Of a stretch of DNA of 9,174 nucleotides, positions 1-6,811 are shown one piece after another. Position 1 is the stretch's first letter. The number at the start of each line of letters is the position of its first letter. The stretch comes from JBBREP01 sp036501845. Lineage in GTDB: Bacteria; Actinomycetota; Acidimicrobiia; IMCC26256; PALSA-610. The notes beneath the pieces were generated by a model. That model saw only the letters and a list, made by a program, of their open reading frames with translations, was not told the DNA's origin and did no database searches. A program made the translations under genes and the position numbers. The DNA is taken from assembly GCA_036501845.1 (NCBI GenBank), contig DASXZO010000101.1:1-9174 (forward strand). Direction: 5' to 3'.

Positions 1-1556
1 CGGGCGAGATAGATCGCCAGTGCCGGCGGTGCGAACACGATTGCGAGGAACAGCAGCACCACGATCGCGATGATGATCGGGGTCACGTCGTCGCTGCCGC
101 GCGGAATGGCGATCGGTTGCGCCGCCGCGAGCTGCGTGCCCACCACCTGCACGTTGCCCGAGCCGTTCCCGGTTCCGGTCGACGCACCGGGGTCCGTCGA
201 GGCACCAGGGTCGGCGCCGGTGCTCGGCGCCGTGGTCTGGCTCGACGCGCCTGGGCTCGACCCACCGCCTTGATTCGAGGTTTGACCATCCGTGGGCGGC
301 TTCTCCGCGGCGATGGTCTTCGCCGACGGCGGCGCCGGCGGCTTGACCGCACCCAACGGCCAGTTCTGGCCGATCACCGGATTGGCGCAGTGCGCCTGGT
401 CGAGTGGTGGGATCGCCTCATGGCCGGGGATCTTGGCCACGGCCGCGAATGCCTGTTTTACGAGGTTCTGGGGCAGCGGCGAGTAACCGAGCTGGGCAGA
501 TTTCTGTTGACCGGCACAGACGGCATAGATGATGAACTCGCTCATCGGGCCGCCCTTGGCCGTGGTCATCGGCGCCGCGGTGGTGGTGGGCACGATCAGA
601 TACGAGTAGCTCGACACCGGATACGCGTACTGGGCATCGGTGCCGTCGAACGTGTACACGCCCTGGAGATTCTGCGTGCCGTCACTGTTGAACGTGGCGC
701 CCTGCAGCGCGACGGCCACGTCGAACGAGGTGGGTTGCGTGTAGTAGCCCGCGTGATTCAGCACCGACGCCACCGGGAAGCCGCGCGCCTTGGCGTAGCC
801 ATACTCCACGTATCCGATCGCGCCGTCCTCGTAGGTGGCCGCAACGGTGTTCGCCACGCCGTCAGAACCGACCTCTGCGTACTGCCCCGGCAGTTCGGGA
901 TACAGCGACGTGGGCAGGCACGGGTTCAGGTTCACCTTCTTGCAGAACGCCTGGTACACGCTCGGCGTTTGGCTCGCCATGAACGCGGTGAACTGCGCGC
1001 TCGTGCCCGAGCCGTCGGAACGCACTACCGGACGCACCGCGAGGTTCGGCAGCTTGATGCCGGGGTTGCTCTTGGCGATCTCCGGGTCGTCCCAGTTGGT
1101 GATCACGCCGGTGAAGAGCTTGGCGACGGCATCGGGGGTGAGGTTGAGCTGCTGGTTGATGCCGTTGAGGTGATACATGAACGACGTGCCACCGGCGACG
1201 TCGGGCATGTAGGCGTAGGGCCGGTGTTGCGCGAGCTGTACCTCGTTCGTGATCACGGTGCCCGTGGAGTCGCGGTACGCGGGCGTGAACGGGATCTCGG
1301 ACGCCGCGAAGTCGACCTGGTCGGTGTAATAGAAGACGCGACCCGACGTGGATCCCACCGGGTTGAAGTTGATGTTGAGGCCGCGGGCGTTCACGTCGGC
1401 GGCCCATGCTTGCAGGGCGATCGCCACCCAGGTGGAACCGGCGCCGTTCACCTGCACGCTCGCGCTCGCGGCCGGAACCGGCAGCGCGAACATCATCGAC
1501 GCGGCAACGAGCGCGAACGCGCCGAACAGCGCGCCACCTTTGCGTAAGAGATCCAT
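1..1556 (-). CDS. pstS: Phosphate-binding protein PstS with C-terminal membrane anchor (3' end outside window)
   Basis: This is the periplasmic-type receptor that hands inorganic phosphate to the PstCA permease on the outer face of the membrane. I translated it by hand: 518 residues are visible before the window edge and there is no stop. It has a signal peptide (basic MDLLRKGG, hydrophobic core, likely cleavage after ASA near residue 32) without a lipobox Cys. PstS motifs follow: GAGSTW (38-43), DFAASEIPF (82-90), LTPDAVAKLFTG (139-150), ITNWDDPEI (152-160), the phosphate loop RSDGSGTSAQF (179-189), and EDGAIGYVEYGYA (243-255). After about residue 402 comes a Pro/Gly/Ser/Thr-rich linker, then a membrane helix at about 493-513. 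The ATG start is fixed by AGGGAG eight bases upstream (1565-1570). It lies 19 bp after pstB, so it is probably cotranscribed. Having pstS last in the operon, with a helix tether instead of a lipid anchor, is unlike the usual pstSCAB layout. Family assignment is firm. Confidence 0.93.
   Translation of the reverse strand, partial: MDLLRKGGALFGAFALVAASMMFALPVPAASASVQVNGAGSTWVAIALQAWAADVNARGLNINFNPVGSTSGRVFYYTDQVDFAASEIPFTPAYRDSTGTVITNEVQLAQHRPYAYMPDVAGGTSFMYHLNGINQQLNLTPDAVAKLFTGVITNWDDPEIAKSNPGIKLPNLAVRPVVRSDGSGTSAQFTAFMASQTPSVYQAFCKKVNLNPCLPTSLYPELPGQYAEVGSDGVANTVAATYEDGAIGYVEYGYAKARGFPVASVLNHAGYYTQPTSFDVAVALQGATFNSDGTQNLQGVYTFDGTDAQYAYPVSSYSYLIVPTTTAAPMTTAKGGPMSEFIIYAVCAGQQKSAQLGYSPLPQNLVKQAFAAVAKIPGHEAIPPLDQAHCANPVIGQNWPLGAVKPPAPPSAKTIAAEKPPTDGQTSNQGGGSSPGASSQTTAPSTGADPGASTDPGASTGTGNGSGNVQVVGTQLAAAQPIAIPRGSDDVTPIIIAIVVLLFLAIVFAPPALAIYLA
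177..212 (-). repeat. 18-bp tandem duplication in the PstS linker
   Basis: Two adjacent 18-base units encode DPGAST twice (residues about 449-460) in the disordered linker. They agree at 15 of 18 positions, and all three differences fall at third codon positions without changing the amino acid. This fits a linker that grew by duplication and was then kept at protein level. It is a short, low-complexity repeat with no sign of being mobile. Confidence 0.7.
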
Positions 1557-1575
1557 CAGAGAGACTCCCTGAGTG

Positions 1576-2391
1576 TCAACCGAAGCGACCGCGCACGTAG
1601 TCGAGCGTGCGCTCGTCCTCCGGGTTGGAGAACATCTTCTCGGTGGGTCCGGCCTCCACGATGCGGCCGGGCTCGTTTTCGGCGGCGAGGAAGAACGCGC
1701 AGTACTGCGATACGCGCTGCGCCTGCTGCATGTTGTGCGTCACGATCACCACGGTCACGGCGTCGCGTAGATCGGCGATCGTCTCCTCGATCCGCCGCGT
1801 CGACGTGGGGTCGAGGGCCGAGCAGGGCTCGTCCATCAGCAGCACGTCGGGTTGCACTGCCAGCGCGCGGGCGATGCACAGCCGCTGCTGTTGACCGCCG
1901 GAGAGCGCACCGCCGTTGGCGTCGAGCCGGTTCTTCACCTCGTGCCACAGTCCAGCGCGCGTGAGACACGACTCAATCAGGTCGTCGCGATCGCCGCGCC
2001 CCACCTTCATGCCGCAGAGCTTCAACCCCGACACGACGTTGTCGGCCACCGTCATCGCGGGGAACGGGTTCGGCTTCTGGAACACCATGCCGATGCGCCG
2101 GCGGATCTCCGTGACCGGCATCGCACCGCGGTAGATGTCGGTGCGGTCGAGCGTGATGATCCCGCCGAGCTGCGCGCCGGGCACGAGTTCGTGCATGCGG
2201 TTCAGGATCCGCAAGAACGTCGACTTGCCACAGCCCGACGGCCCGATCAGCGCGGTCACCGTATTGGGCTTCATCGTGAGCGACACCCGCTCGAGCACCT
2301 TGTGCCCCGAGAACCATGCCGACACCAATTGCGCGTCGAGCTCGGCGGCCGACACCGGTTGCACGATCGGCGCCACGTCCATGATCGTCAC
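1576..2391 (-). CDS. pstB: Phosphate ABC transporter ATP-binding protein PstB
   Basis: This is the cytoplasmic ATPase that powers phosphate import through PstC and PstA. It has 271 aa, normal for the family. The ABC motifs are all intact: Walker A GPSGCGKST (50-58), Q-loop VFQKPNPFP (103-111), signature LSGGQQQR (163-170), Walker B VLLMDEP (183-189), D-loop SALD (191-194) and the switch His in VTHN (H219). The Q-loop sequence, the NRMHELVPGA segment after Walker A, and the terminal YVRGRFG are typical of PstB rather than other ABC ATPases. The start is GTG at 2391: GGGGAGGAG sits six bases upstream, whereas the ATG three codons later would be too far from it. It lies 36 bp after pstA and 19 bp before pstS, and no terminator is visible in either gap. 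An active enzyme is expected. Confidence 0.97.
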   Translation of the reverse strand: MTIMDVAPIVQPVSAAELDAQLVSAWFSGHKVLERVSLTMKPNTVTALIGPSGCGKSTFLRILNRMHELVPGAQLGGIITLDRTDIYRGAMPVTEIRRRIGMVFQKPNPFPAMTVADNVVSGLKLCGMKVGRGDRDDLIESCLTRAGLWHEVKNRLDANGGALSGGQQQRLCIARALAVQPDVLLMDEPCSALDPTSTRRIEETIADLRDAVTVVIVTHNMQQAQRVSQYCAFFLAAENEPGRIVEAGPTEKMFSNPEDERTLDYVRGRFG

Positions 2392-2397
2392 AGCGCA

Positions 2398-2406
2398 CTC
2401 CTCCCC
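2398..2406 (-). promoter_or_regulatory. Shine-Dalgarno site that sets the GTG start of pstB
   Basis: On the minus strand the site reads GGGGAGGAG, six bases before the GTG at 2391. The only nearby ATG (2382-2380, codon 4) would be 15 bases away, so GTG is preferred. Confidence 0.75.
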
Positions 2407-2427
2407 GCGAGCAATGAATGGACGGCA

Positions 2428-3558
2428 TCAACCACGACGGACTCCTACGGTGCGGTTGCCGAGGATGCGCGCGGTCACGAACAGGATCAGCACGAGCACC
2501 ATCAACACGAACGCGCCCGCCCACATCCAGTTCGCGGTCACCGTGTTGTCGCCGGTGGACGTGAGCTTCTGCGTCCAGATGTAGATGGGCAGCGCGTCCT
2601 GCTTGTTGGCAAACGGATTGGCATTGAACAACTGTGAGCCGAGCATGGTGACGATGAGCGGCGCGGTCTCGCCGATGATGCGCGCGACGCCGAGCACCAC
2701 CGCAGTCACGAGGCCGGTGCGCGCGGTGGGCAGCACCACGTTCTTGGTGGTGCGCCACTCTGTGGAGCCGAGCGCGAGCGATGCCTCGCGTAACCCGCCG
2801 GGCACGAGGCGCAGCACCACTTCTGCAGTGCGGGTGACGGTAGGGAGCATGAGGATGCTCAGCGCCAGCGCGCCCGAGAAGCCGGTCTGGTCGAGATAGT
2901 GCGACTGGATGAGCACCGCGAAGATGAAGAGGCCGGCCACGATCGACGGGATCGCGCTCATGGCGTCGGTGAGCATCCGCACCGGCATCGCCAGGCGCCC
3001 GCCCACCTCGTTGAGGAAGACCGCGGTCATGATGCCGAGCGGCACCGACATGAGCGCGGCGAGGCCCACCACTTCGAGCGTGCCGACGATCGCGTGCCAC
3101 GCGCCGCCTTGCGAGAACTTGCTCTCGGTCGATGCCGTGCGCATGGTGGTGGTGAGGAACGAGATCTGCATGCCGCGCCAACCGCGCACGATCACCGCGA
3201 GAAGGATCGCCGCGAGCGGGATCAACGCCAGCGCGGCCGCGCTCGTGACGACGACACGCACCAGGTTGTTGGTGGCCACCACCGAGCCCCACTGCTGGCG
3301 GGAGGTCACGTAGACAAACCCGGTGAAGCTCACCCACCACACCACGAGGAACCCGAGGTCGCCGGAGAACACCGTGAGCCGTTCGTACACGAGCCAGGTG
3401 AACGCGAGGGCGGCGATCGCCGAGGCCACGTGGGTGATCACCTGGTCGCGGTCGAAGTAGCGCGGCTCCACCAGCAGATCGCTATTGCCAGTGCCACCGT
3501 CGCCGCCGCGCGGCGCGACGAGGTGGGCCTCGGCCGCGGTGAGGTCGATCAGCGCCAT
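2428..3558 (-). CDS. pstA: Phosphate ABC transporter permease PstA with extended N-terminus
   Basis: This is one of the two membrane subunits of the phosphate importer. It has 376 aa, longer than the roughly 280-300 usual for PstA. The family core runs from about residue 155 to the end. It includes the EAA-type coupling loop at about 258-285 (REASLALGSTEWRTTKN then VVLPTARTGL), which contacts PstB, followed by ARIIGETAPLIVT (292-304) and a last helix at 346-365. The first 100 residues are extra: a polar stretch (1-40), then two predicted helices at about 43-63 and 68-85, before the usual first helix at 101-125. The chosen ATG follows the pstC stop after one base (TGAGATG) and has GGAG seven bases upstream inside pstC. 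An upstream in-frame start at 3612 would overlap pstC and has no support. The near-overlap suggests translational coupling to pstC. Confidence 0.94.
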   Translation of the reverse strand: MALIDLTAAEAHLVAPRGGDGGTGNSDLLVEPRYFDRDQVITHVASAIAALAFTWLVYERLTVFSGDLGFLVVWWVSFTGFVYVTSRQQWGSVVATNNLVRVVVTSAAALALIPLAAILLAVIVRGWRGMQISFLTTTMRTASTESKFSQGGAWHAIVGTLEVVGLAALMSVPLGIMTAVFLNEVGGRLAMPVRMLTDAMSAIPSIVAGLFIFAVLIQSHYLDQTGFSGALALSILMLPTVTRTAEVVLRLVPGGLREASLALGSTEWRTTKNVVLPTARTGLVTAVVLGVARIIGETAPLIVTMLGSQLFNANPFANKQDALPIYIWTQKLTSTGDNTVTANWMWAGAFVLMVLVLILFVTARILGNRTVGVRRG

Positions 3559-3559
3559 C

Positions 3560-4579
3560 TCAGATCTCCGTGGTCGCGCCCGAGCGCGAGCGGTTGACGA
3601 CCACCGCGGCACCGGCGTTCACGATCAAGGTGACCACGAACAGCACGAGCCCGGCCGCGATCAACGCGCTTGTGGCCATGCCGCTCGACTCGGCCCAGCT
3701 GCGTGCGATCGTCGCGGCGATCGAGTTGCCGCCCGTCTTCAATACTTCGAGCAGGTCGTGCGTGCGGGTGCTGCGCGACACGAGGAGCGCCACTGCAATC
3801 GTCTCGCCGAGCGCACGGCCGAGGCCGAGCATGGAGCCGCCGACGATGCCGCCCCGGCCGAACGGCACCACCACATCGCGGATCACGCCCCAGCGCGTGC
3901 CGCCGAGTGCGAGCGCCCCCTCTTTCTCGCCCGGCGGCGCCTGGGCGAACACCTCGCGCATGATCGCGGCGCTGATCGGCAGGATCATCAGGGCCACGAC
4001 GATGCCGGCCAGGAAGCCCGACGAGGCGAAGTCGGCGAGGTTCGTGGGGCCGTGACCCGTGACCGACGTGGTGTGGAAGCCGGGAAACCAGGCGAAGTGC
4101 GCCGACAGGAAGCGGCTGACGTAGATCTCCTTGGGCTGCAGGATGATGGCGCCCCAGATGCCGTAGATGAGGCTCGGCACCGCTGCGAGCAGGTCGACCA
4201 GTGACGTGAGTGATTTGCGCACTCGACGCGGCGCGAACTCGGTGATGAACAGCGCAACACCGATCGCGATCGGCACCGCGAGCGCGAGCGCGATGATCGC
4301 GATGATCGCCGTGCCGAGGAGCAGCGCGGCCACGCCGAACGTGCCGCCGGCTGCGGTGGGATTCCACTCGGTCTTGGTGAAGAAGCCCCAGCCCTCGTAG
4401 TCGATCGCCTGCCAGCCGCGCTTCACGAGGAAGAAGGCGATGAGCGCCATCAACAGGAGCGTGGTTCCGCCCGCGATGTAGCTCACGCCGCGATACGCGC
4501 GGTCGGATGCACCCCTGCTGACCGCGATGTCGATGGGGACGTCGTCGACCAGGGTGAGTGGCGTGTCGGCGGCGCTCAC
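3560..4579 (-). CDS. pstC: Phosphate ABC transporter permease PstC
   Basis: This is the partner permease of PstA and the first gene of the operon. It has 339 aa from the GTG at 4579. There is a short cytoplasmic N-terminus, helix 1 at about 30-53, a helical block at about 81-112, the EAA loop (EGALALGGTRWGVIRD then VVVPFGRGG) at about 220-244, the PstC hallmark GRALGETIAVALL at about 254-266, and a last helix at about 304-325. The start is uncertain. A GTG at 4642 has GGAGG four bases upstream and would add 21 residues. I reject it because G/C at the third codon position is only 12 of 21 in that stretch but 19 of the first 20 codons after 4579, and because the stretch is full of TCAAC repeats. 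The 4579 start has no clear Shine-Dalgarno site, so a leaderless or weakly led message is possible. Function is secure; only the N-terminus is in doubt. Confidence 0.93.
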   Translation of the reverse strand: MSAADTPLTLVDDVPIDIAVSRGASDRAYRGVSYIAGGTTLLLMALIAFFLVKRGWQAIDYEGWGFFTKTEWNPTAAGGTFGVAALLLGTAIIAIIALALAVPIAIGVALFITEFAPRRVRKSLTSLVDLLAAVPSLIYGIWGAIILQPKEIYVSRFLSAHFAWFPGFHTTSVTGHGPTNLADFASSGFLAGIVVALMILPISAAIMREVFAQAPPGEKEGALALGGTRWGVIRDVVVPFGRGGIVGGSMLGLGRALGETIAVALLVSRSTRTHDLLEVLKTGGNSIAATIARSWAESSGMATSALIAAGLVLFVVTLIVNAGAAVVVNRSRSGATTEI

Positions 4580-4693
4580 TCGCACAGTTGACACGACGCA
4601 GGTTGATGCGACCTTGCGTGCAGTTGAACCCGGCGTGAACACATCGCCTCCGCTCTCACCGCGCGTGTCGCGCGCGTGGTGTGCTGGCGATCG
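4580..4693. promoter_or_regulatory. Divergent intergenic control region between pstC and the surface-protein cluster
   Basis: About 114 bp must hold the promoters of both the pst operon and the plus-strand cluster. Read on the plus strand it carries AGTTGACA (4586-4593), GGTTGAT (4601-4607), AGTTGAAC (4622-4629) and GTGAAC (4635-4640). These recurring TTGA elements, with less G/C-biased sequence than the neighbouring coding DNA, suggest regulator binding. I find no convincing -10 hexamer for either strand at proper spacing from TTGACA, so no promoter is placed. Its extent depends on the start codons chosen for the two flanking genes. Confidence 0.5.
4619..4640 (-). promoter_or_regulatory. PHO-box-like direct repeat, two 11-bp units
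   Basis: The minus strand reads GTTCACGCCGG followed directly by GTTCAACTGCA: two 11-base units both starting GTTCA. In Streptomyces, PhoP binds PHO boxes made of 11-bp direct repeat units related to GTTCACC, so spacing and core both fit. Two more TCAAC elements lie on the pstC-proximal side but not on the 11-bp register. Its position upstream of a pst operon makes phosphate-responsive binding a reasonable inference, not a demonstrated one. Confidence 0.4.
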
Positions 4694-6811
4694 ATGCCCA
4701 GGGGATCGAGTTCGCATCGAGTTGGTGTCGCGCGCCGATTGCCGGCGACCGTCATCGCGGTCGCGCTGTGCGCGTTTGGTTTCGCACTGTTCGCGAATCA
4801 GCCGTCGTATGGTGCGCGCGCGCCCAGCGCACACGCCAAGCCCGCACCGTTGCGTGTCGTACCGCGTGTGGTGACTGCCGCGAACGGGCTCACCGCGCAA
4901 GTCGCCCCTGCTACCGACATCGTCAACCAAGTGGTGCAAGTGTCGTGGTCGGGCTTCCACCCCACCGACCAGCTCGGGAACTACGACGTGCTCGTGTACC
5001 AGTGCACCGCGAGCCCGAAGAGCTTGAGCGACTGCTTCACGGTGCCGCCGTACCCCAACGCCGCCGGCGGCAACTCGATCGTGAACGCGGTGACCGGGTC
5101 GGACGGCACCGGCAACAGCTTCTTCGAGGTGCGGAACTCATCGGTGTTGCCGCAGTTGAACTGCAGCAGCACGTCGTCGTGCTCACTGCTCGTGTGGGAG
5201 AACGACGGCACGCCGCCGCCGACCGACGGCTTGCCTGCCACTTCGGTAGTGGTGCCGATCGCGTTCGCCCGCAGCTCCAACGACTGCCCGGTGCCGAACG
5301 GGTTCGACGTGCGCGCCGAGGGCGAGGCATCGGGCTCGAACCTCTTCTACAACTGGATCGGCCAGCTCTGCGAAGGGAACCCGAAGCTCGTCATCGACTA
5401 CACGGGCGACGCGTCGGACAACGGACGCGCCAGCGAGATCGGCGGCTTCACCGATATCGGCGTGACGTCACTGGGCGCAACATCCACAGAGCTGGCGGCG
5501 TCGACCACCAAGACCTCGTATCTCTACGCGCCGCTCGACCTCAACAGCGTCGTCGTGGTGTTCCACATCAACGACGCGGTCACGAACGAACCCATCACAA
5601 GCGTCACACTCACGCCGCGCCTGCTCGCGCGCTTGATCACCGACTCCGACCTGCTCGACTTCTTCACCGATCCGGAGTTCCTCAAGCTCAATCCCGGTCA
5701 CCACTGGCCCAGCCTGGGCGCGTCGCAACCGCTGTTGCGGGCCGAGCGCAACGCCGACACCTGGCTCATCACCGACTGGATGATCCAGGACCCCGACGCC
5801 AAGGCCTTCGTGGCCGGCAAGGACAAGTACGGCGTGGCGGTCACGCCCGACTTCCTCAACCAGCAATACCCGGTGCCCAACTTCGAGAAGGCCGCGTCCG
5901 ACGACGGCTTCGATCCGCTCACCGGTGAGGCCTTGGTGGCGCAGCACATGTTCTACGGCGTGAAGCCGGCCGACTCGACCGTGACGCGTCCGTCCACCGA
6001 GGGCTTCTTCGGCATCATGGACCGCGATACCGCCACACAGTGGGGCCTGCCGATGGCGAAGCTCGTGAACCACGCGGGCCAAGCGGTGGCGCCGGACGAG
6101 ACCAGTGTGCTGCAGGGCTACAAGGACATGACCGCCCTCAACGGCGTGAAGGTCGCGAACTTCGCGAGCACCGACCCCGCCGCCTACCCGTTGACGAAGA
6201 TCGACTACGCGATGGTGCGCCAGAAGATCACCAAGACCAATCTCGACACGGGCGCGCTCGCACCCGACCTGGCGAAGGTCACGAGTCTGAAGACGTTCCT
6301 CGATTGGGAATCGACGACCGGTCAGCAGCACCTGCTCGAGGGTTACATCCCGCTGCCGGCAGCCGAGGTGGCGCAGACGAAGAAGGTCGCGTCGGAGATC
6401 ACCGTGGGGTCCGGCACTCCACCTGCCACGACCACGACCACCACCGCAGCGACCACGCCGCTCGCCGACGCCGGCGGTTGCTGCGGCGGTAGCGGCGGTG
6501 ATCTCGGGGGTTCCAACTCGGGTTCGCCCGACACCATGCCGCCCACGAGCACGCCACCGACCACCAACAAGACGAAGTCGAAGCCCAACACGCCGAAGGT
6601 GAAGCTGGTAGCAGCCGAAGCGCCGGCATGGTCGCCGGTGGGAGCGGGCGGTAGATCGACCACACCGAGCCCGCTGTGGTTCGTGCTCGTGTTCGGCATC
6701 GCCGCGCTCGCGGCCCGCCTCGCCTGGTACACGAGCCCCAAGGTGGTGTCGCGCGTGCGCGCACGCGCCGCGGCCCGCAACGGTGACAAGTCGAACGGAG
6801 CCAGGTCATGA
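4694..6811 (+). CDS. Exported, membrane-anchored surface protein with a degenerate PstS-like domain
   Basis: This is an unnamed 705-aa protein predicted to sit outside the membrane. It has a signal peptide (basic HRVGVARR, then a hydrophobic core to about residue 35). Residues about 60-150 look like a beta-rich Ig-type domain with QC...C cysteines, perhaps neocarzinostatin-like. Residues about 230-570 resemble PstS: LNSVVVVFHI, LTPRLLARLITDSDLLDFF, DPEFLKLNPG, and near the end YPLTKIDYAMV, FLDWESTTGQQ and GYIPLP. Where PstS has its SGT phosphate loop this protein has RAERNADTW, so phosphate binding is doubtful. A Thr/Gly/Pro/Lys linker with a CC pair (596-597) leads to a C-terminal helix (about 661-680) and basic tail, without an LPxTG motif. 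An alternative GTG start lies at 4676; neither has a strong Shine-Dalgarno site, and I prefer ATG. Its stop overlaps the next gene by 4 bp. Confidence 0.8.
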   Translation: MPRGSSSHRVGVARRLPATVIAVALCAFGFALFANQPSYGARAPSAHAKPAPLRVVPRVVTAANGLTAQVAPATDIVNQVVQVSWSGFHPTDQLGNYDVLVYQCTASPKSLSDCFTVPPYPNAAGGNSIVNAVTGSDGTGNSFFEVRNSSVLPQLNCSSTSSCSLLVWENDGTPPPTDGLPATSVVVPIAFARSSNDCPVPNGFDVRAEGEASGSNLFYNWIGQLCEGNPKLVIDYTGDASDNGRASEIGGFTDIGVTSLGATSTELAASTTKTSYLYAPLDLNSVVVVFHINDAVTNEPITSVTLTPRLLARLITDSDLLDFFTDPEFLKLNPGHHWPSLGASQPLLRAERNADTWLITDWMIQDPDAKAFVAGKDKYGVAVTPDFLNQQYPVPNFEKAASDDGFDPLTGEALVAQHMFYGVKPADSTVTRPSTEGFFGIMDRDTATQWGLPMAKLVNHAGQAVAPDETSVLQGYKDMTALNGVKVANFASTDPAAYPLTKIDYAMVRQKITKTNLDTGALAPDLAKVTSLKTFLDWESTTGQQHLLEGYIPLPAAEVAQTKKVASEITVGSGTPPATTTTTTAATTPLADAGGCCGGSGGDLGGSNSGSPDTMPPTSTPPTTNKTKSKPNTPKVKLVAAEAPAWSPVGAGGRSTTPSPLWFVLVFGIAALAARLAWYTSPKVVSRVRARAAARNGDKSNGARS

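Noticed and set aside
117..1547. Long open frame on the plus strand opposite pstS
   Set aside because: It is Arg/Gly/His-rich with no recognisable motif. It mirrors the codon bias of pstS, whose translation on the minus strand matches the PstS family throughout.
3559..3612. Longer pstA from an upstream in-frame start at 3612
   Set aside because: It would add an Arg-rich peptide overlapping the end of pstC, while the ATG at 3558 has GGAG at good spacing directly after the pstC stop.
4588..4616. Plus-strand TTGACA at 4588 as the -35 of a sigma-70-type promoter for the surface-protein gene
   Set aside because: At 16-18 bp spacing the sequence is ACCTTG-like, with no resemblance to TATAAT, so the hexamer is more likely part of the TTGA repeat series.
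4580..4960. Extension of pstC upstream to 4960
   Set aside because: It would run antisense through the signal peptide and first domain of the divergent surface protein, lacks PstC-like sequence, and loses G/C third-position bias just above 4579.
6630..6811. LPxTG-type sorting signal at the C-terminus of the surface protein as a sortase substrate
   Set aside because: A hydrophobic helix and basic tail are present, but no LPxTG, LAxTG or similar motif precedes them, so it reads as a plain membrane anchor.
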